Shown here piece by piece: positions 47,080-59,558 of a DNA stretch of 64,000 nt. The notes under the pieces were generated by a model, which was not told the origin of the DNA, searched no databases, and was given only the letters and a program-made list of their open reading frames with translations. The stretch is from Anisus vortex (lineage: Eukaryota > Mollusca > Gastropoda > Planorbidae). The position numbers and the translations under genes are program-made. How positions within the stretch are numbered: position 1 is the stretch's first letter; each line of letters starts with the position of its first letter. The DNA is taken from positions 19,790,426 to 19,854,425 of the forward strand of contig OX421506.1 in NCBI GenBank assembly GCA_949126835.1, written 5' to 3'.

Positions 47080-47739
47080 ATGTATATGTGTATGTTTGTA
47101 AATGTCGCATGATCTTTTTGAATACTAAACAGAATAACATGAAACTTGCTACAAATATTCTTTGTGTTACTGCGGTGGACACTGTCAAGAAATTAAAAAA
47201 AATTAGGCCTAAATAACAGCAGTGGTCAGTTCGGTCAAAAAACGCAAATAAAAAGACAAATTTTGGTTTCACTTTGAAAATGCCAGTTCAACTTTTTATA
47301 GTTTTTTGTCCCACGGTTAAAAAAAGGATGCGCTGAGATTATTTTTATGACGTCATCAAACATTGCGCAGGAAAAGCTGGCTGGCTTTTTTTTTAATGAT
47401 GTCATCAAACTTTGCGTATAAAGGGAAGTTTGCGAATGAACTTTGTGAATGAATAGAACGAATTTTAACGGGCAAATAAAAAAAAATTCACTTTTAAATT
47501 CATGTCATATTGGAAATATAAACTTTGTAGTTGTACTTTTAGCCGGTTCGGAGGACCGGGCACATACCTGCTAGTACATATATAAATCTCAAAAGGTGTA
47601 TGTATGTGGCTATGTATGTATGTATGTACATGTCGCATAATCTTTTTTTAAAACTGGACAGAATGACGTGAAATTTGCTACACATATTCTTTGTGTTACT
47701 GCGGTGGACACTGTCAAGGTTTTAAAAAAATGTAAAGAT

Positions 47740-48181
47740 TGATGAGTTCTTTATGGTCTTCGAAAGAAACTCGATCGATTATAAATTTCCTGAAGATAAG
47801 AAAGCAGTACTTTTACGTTCAGCTCTAACAAAAGGCAAGGCGTTAGATGTTGTATTGAATCTGACTCCAGAAGAATGCAATGATTATGAACTAATAAAGA
47901 GCAGAGTACTATTGAGTTATGTTCTAACTCCAGAAAAGTATCGAAAGTTATATCGTGAGTACAAGAAGGAACCAGAAGTTTCACATGTTGACTTCCTGAG
48001 ATTAGAGAAAAAGTATTTTGATCGATGGTTACGTTCTAAGAATGTGAATAAAGATTATGAGAAACTATATAATCTCATACTGATGGAGGATTTTACTGAG
48101 AAGATTCGCACTGATATAAAAGTTCATTTGGCTGATCGTGGTATTGAAATAGCAGAACAAGCAGCAGAAAAAAGCCGATGA
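47740..48181 (+). pseudogene. gag: Element A2 gag fragment
   Basis: Collinear with residues about 205-350 of A1 gag (EFFMVFERNSIDYKFPEDKK...). It ends at TGA 48179 because of one extra A in a run of six (gaaaaaagc), which shifts the frame relative to A1. The next segment, in the frame of pol, continues the same gag domain (DEYVIIHPH). Confidence 0.82.
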
Positions 48182-51100
48182 ATACGTCATTATTCACCCG
48201 CATAGCCATTATGTTCAAAATGACAGAACAAGTTTGAGGACTCAAAACAGTAATACAGAGAGGAAGTTAAGATCGACAGAGGATAAAAGTAAACAAAAAG
48301 CCGATAAACAAGAGAACTCAAGTTTTGTACAAAAGAGAATTACCTGTACATTCTGTAAGAAAGATGGACATATAAAAGAGAATTGTTGGAGTCTACATAA
48401 AGAGAAAAGACCCATTAAAAACAAGAACAACGTGGTTTTATCACACATCGCCGTACAAACTGAAACTCACATAAATAAAACTGCCCACAAAAGAATTAAA
48501 GCTGAAAGAAAGACATCTGATGTTTGTCATGAGGAGATGGCGAAAAACGCATGTCCAAGTTGCTCAAAGTCGGAAAAAGTCTTTGAAATGAAGACCGAGG
48601 CTATTGAACATTCTAGTTTCAACTCCAAAGGGAGTGTGACAGATGAACAATCAGTAAATAAAACGTTTACTTATGGAGGCAGTAGTGTAGCAAGAAACTC
48701 AGTAGGCAGAGAACTACCCGAGTGCATGCTATCGGATGTTAGCGAGGGCTATGTGTCACCTATAGATAATCAAGCTAGAGAACGGAAGATTAAAATTCTA
48801 CGTGACTCCGGTGCTGATATATCTCTACTGTTGAAGAATACTGTACCAACGTCGAAATTGACTCATACAGGCCAGTATGCCTTGATCAGTACTATGGCTG
48901 GAACACTTACGGCACCGTTACATCGTATACAGTTGAAGAGTAATTACTTCACTGGATCTGTTATTGTTGGGATAGTGAAGAAATTTCCCTACAGAGGCAT
49001 TTCATTACTTTTAGGAAGTGACATTGCCAAGAATCAGGTACATCCTGTATTTAAAGAAACCAAAGACTCTGTTCAGTGTAGGAATACTGAAAATTCAGTA
49101 TGTGTTATCACCAGAGCTATGGAGAAACAGCAGATGACTAATGAATCGACAAAGAAACCAGAACCAACACCAGAGATTGACTTACAGGCAACCTTCATGG
49201 CGGATGTTCTGGGTGGTCACTCAAGTCATACTGATCAAAATAATTTGTCGCCTAGACAACTACTCATTCTTGCTCAGGGCAAAGATCCAGAAATCGGGAA
49301 GCTAAAAGAGGAAGCAAAGAATGAAGGAGAGTTAGAAACAATGGCCGCAGGTTATTACCTGAGGGACGAGTTGTTGATGAGGAAATGGAGAGGGAAAGAA
49401 AACGACGATGAAACATGCAGCGAAGTACATCAAATCGTGGTACCCAATGTTTACCGCAAGGACATACTACATATGGCCCATGATTCACCGTATGCTGGTC
49501 ACCTAGGGATACAGAAAACCTTCGACAGGATTCTTCCATATTTCTTCTGGCCTGGCCTACGTCGTGACGTCACATCGTTTTGCAGATCATGTCATGTCTG
49601 CCAGATGGTCGGCAAGCCGAATCAGACCATTCCGGTAGCTCCTCTACGACCCATACCAGCATTCTCAGAACCCTTCAGTCACATCATTATAGACTGCGTC
49701 GGTCCGTTGCCTAAAACTAAGGCTGGCCACCAGTATCTGTTCACTATAATGTGTTCGGCAACGAGATTCCCAGAGGCTATTCCTCTACGTAGCATCAATG
49801 CCGACAAAATCTTTGATGCACTTATCGGATTCTTCACCCGATATGGTCTTCCGAAAACCGTGCAGTCAGATCAAGGTTCAAATTTCACATCGAAGTTATT
49901 TCGCCAAGTCTTAGAACGGCTGGGTATTCGTCATGCAGTATCGAGTGCATATCATCCACAGAGTCAAGGCGCACTGGAACGATATTACCAAACATTGAAG
50001 AATATGCTCCGTACTTTCTGTTTCGAGCATAACGACGACTGGGATCGTGGTATTCCCTTCGCACTCTTCGCAACCAGAGAGGCTGTACAAGAATCTCTTG
50101 GTTTCAGTCCCTTTGAACTGGTATTCGGACACACAGTTCGTGGACCACTAAAGCTGTTACAAGAGACATGGTTGTTATCCACTGAAGACACTGGTCTACT
50201 GACATACGTGGAAAATTTTAAAAATAGACTGTATAATGCATTAAAAGTTGTCAGATCTAATCTTTTGCAGGCACAAGACAAGATGAAGGTCTATTATGAC
50301 GTCAACGCAAGAACCCGTATCTTCCAACCTGGTGATAAAGTTCTCATGCTGACGCCACTGTCTGGTCAACCCCTGAGTGCCAAGTTTACAGGACCCTACG
50401 AGGTTATGGCTAAGCTTAGTGAGGTTAACTATCTTGTAAAGACCCCTGATAGACGGAAATCGCAACGAGTGTGCCATATTAATATGTTAAAACCATACAT
50501 TACCAGAGAAGAACAAAAAGTTGTTGCCTCGGTAAACACTGTTATTAAAGTCGGGAATAATTCACCTGAAATTGAGCGTGAAGTAGCAGAAAGCAAACTG
50601 CAAAATACAAAGGCTCTGAAAAACCTAAATGAAAAATTGGCACATTTACCTGATTGCGAACAATCCGCTATCAAAGGTCTAATTAATGAAAATATCCATT
50701 TATTTGGAGATGTACCTAGTAGAACTAGTGTAGTTAAGCATGATGTTATTTTAGATGAAAATACTAAAGCTATTAAACAACATCCATACAGGTCAAATCC
50801 TATCCAGTTAGAATGCATCCGTAAAGAGGTTCGCTACATGCTTGACAATGACATTATTACACCTAGTAGTAGTGACTGGTCTTCCCCTTGCGTATTGGTA
50901 CCTAAGGCCGATGGATCCATGAGGTTTTGTGTGGACTACCGTAAGGTAAACAAAGTGACAAAAACTGATTCCTATCCAATACCAAGAATGGACGATCTAA
51001 TAGATCAAGTGAGTAATGCTAAGTTTGTGACGAAAATTGACCTATTGACGGCGTATTTTCAGATTCCCCTGACGGAGAGGGCTCAGGAGATATCATCGTT

Positions 51101-52019
51101 TGTAACCCCTGACGGACTGTACAAATTTAAGGTCATGCCCTTTGGTATGGTTAATGCACCCTCTACTTTTCAACGGTTAATAAATACCATTACTCAGGAC
51201 ATTCCTAAATGTCATGCATACCTCGATGATATTGTTGTCTTTAGTGACGATTTTAAATCTCATTTAGATCAACTACATTTGTTATTTACGAAATTGACTC
51301 ATTCTAATCTCACCATTAACTTGACTAAGAGTCAGTTCTGCCATGCAACCATCGAGTATCTAGGTCACATAGTGGGAAATGGTTTGGTAAAACCATTAAA
51401 TGCAAAGGTTAAGGCTATTCGTGAGTTCCCTGTTCCTGAAACCTGTAAACAACTCCGTAGTTTTCTCGGGATGGCGGGGTACTACCGTCGGTTCTGTCAA
51501 AATTTCTCAACCATTGCATGTCCATTAACAAATCTATTAAAGAAGAATTGCACTTTCAAATGGTCTAATGAATGCCACCAGGCCTTTGATAAATTAAAAG
51601 ATGTTCTTTCTGAGGCACCTGTATTAGTAACACCCAATTACAGTAAACCCTTTAAAATTACCGTTGACGCGTGTGATACAGGGATGGGAGCGGTCATTTC
51701 CAAAAAGGGTGATGATTCACTGGAACACCCGATTAGTTTTTACTCTCAAAAATTTGATAAGCATCAAAGAAACTATAGTGTGATAGAAAAGGAACTTTTA
51801 GGATTAATCCTGGCATTGAAACATTTTGATTTTTATATCAATGGTTCTCCATATCCAATTGATATTTTAACTGATCATAACCCTTTAGTTTTCCTTTCCA
51901 GGGTTAAACAGAACCAAAGAATTATTCGCTGGAGCTTATTCCTCCAAGCATATAATTTAAATGTGTTATATTTACCAGGTAAACAAATAGTGGTCGCTGA
52001 GACGTTGTCGCGCATGTAA
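48182..52019 (+). CDS. pol: Element A2 gag end, protease, integrase, RT and RNase H
   Basis: A single open frame (1261 codons from the first TTG at 48234) runs through gag end and pol. In order: CCHC knuckle (CTFCKKDGHIKENC, ~38), protease (ILRDSGADISLLL, ~188), integrase zinc finger (~422-456), integrase catalytic D487, D546 and E582 (D-x35-E), C-terminal GDKVLML domain (~700), RT from ~850 (LVPKADGSMRFCVDYRKVN, KIDLLTAYFQIPL, YLDD at 996-999), and RNase H (VDACDTGMGAVIS, LTDHNPLVFL), ending ETLSRM. Integrase before RT is unlike standard Ty3/gypsy and like Gmr1-type elements. All catalytic motifs look intact. Confidence 0.92.
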
Positions 52020-52862
52020 CTGGTAAACCAGAAGATGAAAGTCAGTTTCTCATTAAATGTTTTCTTTTATGTCATTCATTGTATTGATTAACATTTATAT
52101 TATTGTAAATATGACAATAAATAAACTATGTTTTGAAATATTGCAATATGAGACATTACAGAACAAAACTTCAAATTCTACTAGAAACAATCATACGTTG
52201 TAAGGTAAAAGGTAACTATTGCATACAGCAATTGCACACACACCGGTATTTAACTTGAATACATCCACACTTGTGTTTGTTCAATTGATTATTGATGTGT
52301 TTTGAAAATTGTTTGTTTCTATGTCGTCATGTTATAATTTGGATGTCTTATTTTATGCTATGTAAAAGCTAAATCAGCTGAGATTATAACATTTTTTTTA
52401 AATATTCTTGATGTCATAATTGAGACATCATAATAATCATATAATAACTGAAAATCATTAGTTAATGATACAGTGATCGGTTATAAATAAATTAAATTTT
52501 CTAAAGAATTATCTATCAATTATTAATCGGTTCCACTTATTTGGGTAATTCATATCAATTCTGTGGGAATTGGTTATTGGTGGTAATAGTTTTATGGTCA
52601 ACGTTGTACACACAATAATCATAATTGTAAATATTAATTGATAAATAAATGTTTAATTAATAATCATTGATAGAATAATGTGATAAGGGATTCCATAATA
52701 GCGACTTTGTTATTAAGGAATATGTAATATATGGTTCATTTTAATCTTAAAAAGATTGTCCAATAGTCAATTAAATCTTACGAATAGTTTGGGAATTCGG
52801 TTCATTTTATGGGTACTCTACAAAGAATTCCATACTTAACGCTGTCTGTAATTCCTTTGTGT

Positions 52863-53475
52863 CTTAAGGGGGGCGAGTGTTACGAGTAGATTTATTTCCA
52901 TATTATATTGGTTTTGTTATTATTAACTAAAGTTAAAATGAAATAATCTTAAACCCGAAATGTTTCCGTGTTAGGAATAAAACATGCATATGTCTAGACA
53001 CTACGTCATAGCGATAAAATACGTCATATGCACGAGGGTGGAATACCGTTTAGTTTAGTTCTAGTTTGGGCGCTAATGTGTGAGGACTGTTTTTGACCAC
53101 TTTCTTAAAGATAGGATTACAGCTTAACTCATTATAGAAGAATCTCAACTGATTAAGTTTCATTATATAATACTGGTACATGTATTCTGTGGTATTGTTA
53201 TATTTTATCATCTCAACTTGTTGGAATAAAATTGTGTTCAATTTCAAACAGGATTGTGGATTTCCTATATATTAAGGTACAGTTTATCTAAATCACTTTG
53301 TACACAAAAGATTCATATCGCCACGAGTCAAATAAACATCAAATCTAATTCAATAACATCAATATAAATTCTTATACAACCTTGTGAGATCCAAGATGGA
53401 TATGAATCAAAATAATATATAATAATACATTACTAAAAATATCATCTAACGTCAGTAGCTGATTTCGCACGTGAC
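52863..53475 (+). repeat. Polypurine tract and 3' LTR of element A2
   Basis: aaggggggcgag (52866-52877) precedes TGTTACGAG at 52878, a typical tract-LTR junction. The start heptamer equals that of the A1 LTRs, but the body differs, so it is another subfamily. An AATAAA lies at 53225. Without a second LTR the end cannot be fixed. Confidence 0.6.
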
Positions 53476-53654
53476 AGTACCAAGAGAGAGGAGCAGAAAA
53501 CAAACTATTGATGCCTTACATTTGAATGACATTCGAGAAAATATTTCCTGTTTACAAGAAAAATATTTGCAAAAGCCACCCGAAAAGAGTATCCAAGAAC
53601 AAGAAACAAATAATAACAAACTACCGGTACTTCATTCGTGGTAAAGAACTAAAC

Positions 53655-54260
53655 AAACTAACAATGCAAAGTACTTAGGAGTAATAATAAATGATAAGTT
53701 ATCTTGAAATCCTCATATTGATCAAGCAATTAAAAATCAAAGGATTCATAAAAAGGAACTTTTACAAACTAAATGAATAAAAAACTAAAATACTATATCA
53801 CATTAGTTAGGCCTATATTAGAATATGTATCATCTGTATGGGACCCATCAACTAAAGAAAACAATAAAAAATTTGAACAAATTCAGAAAAGAGCTGCAAG
53901 GTACTAACTTGCGAATATAATAGTCAAATCACTAAACCTAGAAAGACTAAAAGACCGAAGGGCAAAGACTAAAGTAGTAATAATACATAAGGCAATAAGC
54001 ACTAATTTGGAAATACAACACAATAACAACCTGCTGCAATGCTCAGATAAACATAAAGACAAAAACACTTTCCTTATCCCTTATGCGAGAACAAATGCAT
54101 ATAAGCACTCTTTCTTCTCGAGTGGCATTCGGGCATGGAATTGGTTGCCTGAACAAACCAGGAAAACCATCAAAACATCATTTAAAACCTTAATAAAGAT
54201 GCAAAACTAGACGCAATAATCTTCTTTACAAAAGGAGCGTCGGTAATATATAAGATAAGA
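53655..54260 (+). mobile_element. LINE RT C-terminal fragment with 3' end
   Basis: Broken frames read AKYLGVIINDKLS, then VRPILEYVSSVWDPSTKENN, KKFEQIQKRAARY, and an open part to 54210 (FLIPYARTNAYKHSFFSSGI, RAWNWLPEQ). This is the usual C-terminus of CR1/Jockey-group LINEs. The tail 'cttctttacaaaaggagcg...ataagataagata' recurs at 63602-63655. 53476-53580 is a repeat also found at 62483-62585. Confidence 0.8.
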
Positions 54261-55317
54261 TAAATTCGTTTTAGTATCTTTCATATTCGTAATCAGGCTA
54301 AAACGGTCCAAATTTCGTTAAAATAGACAGTTCGACTAGTTTGTTACATATTTAAAATCTGACTTAGATTTATTTTCGCGAAGTCCCCAGCACAGAATAG
54401 AAATATTTTTAAAATGTATTCTGTGGTCCCCAGTATAGACATTGTGTCTTACCAGGAAACCACCGATTTGATCAATTGTGGGTCAACATTACGATTGATA
54501 CTTTATACGCATGTGTTACTTTAATATAAAAAATGCGTTAAGTATTAATTGTTATTATCATAACTACGAAAACATATATTTTAATGAACATTAATGTAAA
54601 CAACATATTAGCCGAATCAAAGGAGAAAGTTTTCACAAGGGCCAAACTATTGCATGTTTAATGTTTAAAAAAAATTATTTTTTTTATGAAAAATCTAAAC
54701 CTTTGCATAAAGTATCTTTTGTCAAGACCTAGCTAGCTTTGAAAGAAGCTATATATTATTGTATTTATCATATAAATGTGAATAGGCTTACCTTAGTGTG
54801 TAATATATTACCCAATGACAATACAGCTGAACTAAGGAATAGGTTCGTAGTTTAGTCCAAAAGTTCAAACAGATAATTTGCCGAGAAAAAATATTTTCTC
54901 GAAAATACTGTGACCTGGAATACATTATATACCTCTCGCCGGTAGAGATGGGGAGGGAGGGAGATATGTGGTTGGATAGGCACGTTATATGTAGGCCTAT
55001 GTAGCTACGTCCATATTGATCTTCACATGCTGTTGAATTTGTAACGTAGGCCTACAATCCCAGTAGTTTATTTTTAAGCCTCCTATCCTAGTTTAAGGGA
55101 CCTGTATAGTTACGGTAGATTTTTTCTTGATAATTTTTTTAGTGTGCTGTGGTAGAGTACCCATACTTAGGCAACCAAAGATTTGATTAGCTTTGCATAT
55201 CCTGCTATTAATAGTCTAGCCAGGAAGCCATCATATTATATATATATATATTAAACTTGTGTCGTGGCCGATATGAACATTTACGAAGACCTTTACTTGA
55301 TGATTGGGAAGCCCTAA
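54261..55317. other. Intergenic, no recognisable gene
   Basis: AT-rich. A short (TA)n lies near 55236. Nothing supported. Confidence 0.5.
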
Positions 55318-56685
55318 GGGGCCGTCCATAAAGTACGTCACGCTCCAGGGGGAGGGAGGGGTGTAAGAAAGTGTGACAGTTTGTGACAGGGGGGGGATGG
55401 GGGTAAGGCCATGTGTGACGTCACACATTTATTTATTAATAATTTTATTTCTAATTTTTTTTTTGTAGAATTTAATAGCTTAAAAAATAATTTTCAAAAT
55501 TTTTTTGAAACATTTGAATTCCTTGATTGAATTTGCAAAGTATGTCACTTATACTTTGCCTCACAAACAATGTTGAAGAAACATGCAGGACAACACAAAG
55601 CTCTGCACGGGAGAATGTGCACTCCAAACTGTTCCAGAATTAACTCAGATAAAACGCACTCGTCCTTTGAGAATCGCTGCTAGAAGGCAAAGAGAACGAT
55701 GGCAGTTATTGCCAGAAGAGAAAATGCACATTCAGAGGATGTTGAGTGGCTAGTTGAGGATGAAGTTGATCTGTTTGCAATTATCCTTCCAGGAAACGAT
55801 GATGGTGAAAGATTGATGCCAGTCGTAAATATAAATGAACACTGCACTTCAACATGGATGGATGATGTCCAGTGATATTTTTGAATTAAACATAAATCAC
55901 AGACCCATAATAAACAGATTCAATATAGCACAAGAGTTTGTCGTATAATTTGTCAATCCAGTCTGTTGTTAGTCTTTATTGTTTGTTTCCTGTTTATTAT
56001 TTAATCACTGTGTGAAGTCAAGTTTCGCTAATCCTGTGTAAAAAACAATATTGTTATATCGGAAGATTATCTAAAACTTTACCTCACCTATTGTAAATGA
56101 AAAAGCAGCAGATAAATGATGTGTATTATCAGGGGCGAAGCCAGAAATTTTTTCAAGGGGGATGGCTGAATTTTCGCGTGACAAATATTTACCAATTTTT
56201 TAGTAAATTTAGTGCATATTTTTAAAAAATCAGTTGAAAAAAAATATTTGTTAAAAATTCCAGGGGGGGGGGGGGGGGACTTAGCCCCCCTCAGCCCCCC
56301 CCCCCCCCCCTGTGGCTTCGCCCCTGTGTATTATATAATTGTCTAATCTAATGTTTGCTATTTTTGTTTTCAAATTCAATATAGATTGAGTTGCTGCTTC
56401 AATGAATAACTGTGACAACTGTTGACAATTAACTATTCTACTATTAAAGTCATTTTAATAACGTGATAGTTCTTTTATGTGAAAACTTTATATTTTAATA
56501 CTGTTTAAAAGTGAATTGTGTTTTAGATTAAATTTTAAATAGATGTTAATTAACGAAAAATGGTTCGAAAGTGTGACGTACTTTAGGGGGGGGGGGGGTT
56601 CCGAGATTTGTGACAGTTTGTGTCAGGGGAGGGGGAGGGGTCAATACTGGGCGAAAATAGCGTGACTTACTTTATGGACAGTGCC
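55318..56685. mobile_element. TIR DNA transposon relic, possibly PIF/Harbinger-like
   Basis: Ends are inverted versions of each other: GTCCATAAAGTACGTCACGCT near 55323 and the complement of 'agcgtgacttactttatggac' near 56680. Further matched blocks occur inside (tgtgacagtttgtg on both sides). TAA flanks both ends (55315-55317, 56686-56688), a 3-bp duplication typical of PIF/Harbinger. No complete transposase remains. A hAT MITE is nested within. Class call is tentative. Confidence 0.6.
56130..56326. mobile_element. hAT-type MITE nested in the TIR transposon
   Basis: A perfect 14-bp terminal inverted repeat (CAGGGGCGAAGCCA...TGGCTTCGCCCCTG) and an exact 8-bp target duplication tgtattat (56122-56129, 56327-56334) define it. 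197 bp, no coding. The inner poly-G/poly-C tracts could form a long hairpin. Confidence 0.92.
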
Positions 56686-56688
56686 TAA

Positions 56689-57679
56689 ATGACTTGATCT
56701 TAGGGTCCCCTTGTTCCGAACAACTTTGTTCTTAATTCTATAGCGTTATTTATTTTTCGCTTGAACTACTCTACAAATTTCGTGACCATTATATTTTGGA
56801 CTAAATCTACTGTTTCAATCCAGAAAAGTCAAATTTACTTTGGTATTAAATATTTCTTTTGCTGTTGCACAGCCATTGTGTGTGGCTTGTTGATAGATTT
56901 TATTAAATGTGATATTTCTTTTAATTATATAGAAAGTTAGTACAGTGTGAATAAATGTTTTTGTCTTTGGAATAGGTATTGACAAGTCGTAATGAGGTGT
57001 GACCTTTTCAAATGGAAGAGATCATGAACTTCCGGTGCCATTTCCCGCATTTTCGTAAACAAGAAACATGCTTTCGCTGGTGTTTGACTATAGATTTCAA
57101 CCTCGATGGCCAGTTCTGGTATTTTGGAAATATATAAAGGCTACAATTTTAGTTATGACCAATCCGTTTTTAACATCAAAAGTGATTAAGCGATAGTTAA
57201 TACTCAAAGTGTTGGTCGCGTTAAGTTAAATTTAGCTTTGTTTATAGAATAAATTAGTCTAGAGTTGCGTCATTGGTTATAAAAAAAAATATAATGTGTA
57301 GATTCATAAAAAGAAAAAACGAAAATTCTTCTGCATCAAGCAATTATTTTGGGATTATAAATAGGTGATTCATAACGCCTGACATTCACAATCCACCGTT
57401 TCTTTTGGCAACATCGTTTGGAAATATGATAAAATTTAATCCTCTACATCTTTTCGTACAACCAGTAACGCAGGCAACAGAAATGTTTTGAAGCAAATGA
57501 ACGAATGGGACTGGAAATGTTTTACACTGCAACCTTTATGCAAGCATAATATTTAAGACTTGTCAATACTTTGAAATAATATAATTATGGTTAGTTCTAT
57601 AGGCCATGTGAGATTTAAAAATAATTTTATGCAAAATGTGCTTAAATCTGCTTAAATAAGACAATTATATATTTGATGG
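56689..57679. other. Intergenic, no recognisable gene
   Basis: AT-rich sequence without supported coding, repeat or RNA features. Confidence 0.5.
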
Positions 57680-57908
57680 GAACAATCGCGATGAAAAAGC
57701 GTTGGCAATAGATTGGTCATGTGCTGAGCAAGGGAGGAAGAGAACATATTATGAACAATGAAAGAGAGGATGACTATAAGTAAACTTTTGCAGAACAGTA
57801 GAACAAGAACTAAGGGAATTTTCGATCACTACTGAGGCACAATCAGAATGGTCGCACTTGACAAAGATGGCAAGACGTTGTTGCTGCAATGGCATTACAG
57901 TCATTTAG
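57680..57908 (+). mobile_element. LINE C-terminal relic
   Basis: Reads KKRWQ-stop-IGHV, then VEQELREF and EAQSEWSHLTKMARR before a stop, the W-x-GHV...E-x-EL...W-x-x-L...A-x-R spacing of LINE 3' coding ends. Several breaks. Confidence 0.5.
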
Positions 57909-57939
57909 TAAGCAATATATGAACGATTACATCCTAGTG

Positions 57940-58140
57940 CGGGGGTCGGCATCCTTTTGATAATAGTGTGGCCAAATTATCAAACACATTCAGCGTGCCA
58001 TCAGCTTAATAGTCATCCTGTTCTACTTATCAATTACTTGAAGAGGAGGATTAAAGTAAATTAAATTAAAGAGAGGCCTTCTGCATGCCATCAAAAATCG
58101 CTCTGCGTCTGGCACGCGTGTTATAGGTTGCCGACCCTTG
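57940..58140. mobile_element. hAT-type MITE
   Basis: Starts cgggggtcggcatcc and ends ggttgccgacccttg, matching inverted ends of the widespread CAGGGGTCGGCAACC class. Flanks tcctagtg and gcctagag agree at 6 of 8 positions, consistent with an old 8-bp duplication. Parts also match 4370-4590 in gene 1 intron 1. Confidence 0.75.
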
Positions 58141-58148
58141 GCCTAGAG

Positions 58149-59558
58149 TAAACGTTTTAAGAGAGACAAAAAAAAAGATATCGAATGAAACAAAGATGGG
58201 TTGGAACAAATGATTTTAAATAAATTTATTACTGGTATTTTTTTTCTTGTTGAGTTTAATACTGAGCCGAAGCGTGAATGAGAGAATAATAATTAGAAGT
58301 AACGCTTTTCGTGAAAAAAATATTTTTTTAAAAGACAACTTTTCACATTTTAATTTGCCCATGAAATAATTTATTTGGAAATTATATCCCATATTGAACA
58401 ATTGAGACATTTTCGAACATAAACTGTATAAAGTATGCTGATTTTCATTTGATTTTAAAACAGTGTATACAAAAATTTAAATATGAACCAATTAATAGAA
58501 GATTTACATTTGAATAGTTCTACACCGGACACTACGTCTCTGTTTACAAATTACAAATTGCCTTTTTGAAAAAAATACATTCTCGTTTCGTTGTAATGCT
58601 GAATATACAAGATTTGTATGTGTACTAGTATAAAACTTCTTTCCAACCATCTAATGTAGGCTTACTATTAAAAAAAAACTAGAACATAACTTCACGCTAT
58701 AACCATAAACTACTTTTAGTTAACTCAATGCTACCGGATTTTTTTTGTTCTTTTTCTGACGGAATTATCATTTTTTAAAACCTTTGTCATGTGTCATGCT
58801 ATTTTTTAAACCGTAATCGCGCTTTTTGGTTTTAATCAGAAAATGAAATCTCCTTACACATGTATCGAATTTCATCTTTAAATTATATTTAAAAACGTTG
58901 CCATTTTTCATTGCTTGTGCTCCATGCTTTCTTGTAAATATGAAAGAAATACACAAAAGGAGAAGTTCTCCAATTTGTCAGATTAAGTTACTCGATACAA
59001 TCTATTTTTTTCTTCCCTATCAGATTTTAAGTTTAGGCTAAAATACTTTGTTGCTCTTTAAATAAATGGGTTGTAATCTTGGTTAAAACTTCGAATAGCC
59101 CTCCAACACATACCTTCTAAGCGTATTAGCCGGAGTATATTCTCAGCTTTGAAAAGTGCCTGCCTTTAGTTGTTTAACGTGACAACCTCAATTAACCGAT
59201 TTATGCTTTTCTAATAATTCAGACCTAAATAATTTACAGGTTTTATACTAGACTTGGAGACATTTAGATCAATTACTTTATAGAGATATATATATTTGCT
59301 AATGACATTCATATAAAATCACACATTTATAAAAATATTTTCACGTTTAATTCTCACATGAATATGAAAATTTCAAATTAATTTAATTAAAGGGTTATTT
59401 GTGTGCACTTTTTAGAATCAAAATCTATTTTGGGTCGTGACTCTAAACTGGCGATTATTTGAATGTTAGTTTTGATTTAGATCTAACAGTAAATTAAGGT
59501 TAACAAAAATGTTACGCTATCAATTCCATGAGTAATATTGAAAGTGTACAAATATAAT
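58149..59558. other. Region downstream of the peptidase gene
   Basis: AT-rich, no gene. No canonical AATAAA was found on the minus strand within 500 bp of the peptidase stop; an ATTAAA variant lies near 59390. Confidence 0.45.

Larger units (their letters stand above)
44399..47736 (-). repeat. Right arm of 3.3-kb inverted repeat
   Basis: Reverse complement of 37201-40538 without net length change. Its outer end at 47736 abuts the truncated gag of element A2. Confidence 0.95.
47737..53475 (+). mobile_element. Family A LTR retrotransposon, copy A2, 5'-truncated
   Basis: Begins mid-gag exactly where the inverted-repeat arm ends. It contains the capsid region, zinc knuckle, protease, integrase, RT and RNase H, then 860 bp of 3' untranslated sequence, a polypurine tract and a 3' LTR. 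It has no 5' LTR. It supplies the domains that A1, B and C lack, so it represents the autonomous layout. The right limit (cgtgaca at about 53475) is a guess. Confidence 0.85.

Noticed and set aside
48170..48185. Programmed frameshift in A2 gag at the run of six A
   Set aside because: The shift is +1 in mid-gag, the site does not match a known slippery pattern, and A1 has no shift at this point. A single-base indel or sequencing error is simpler.
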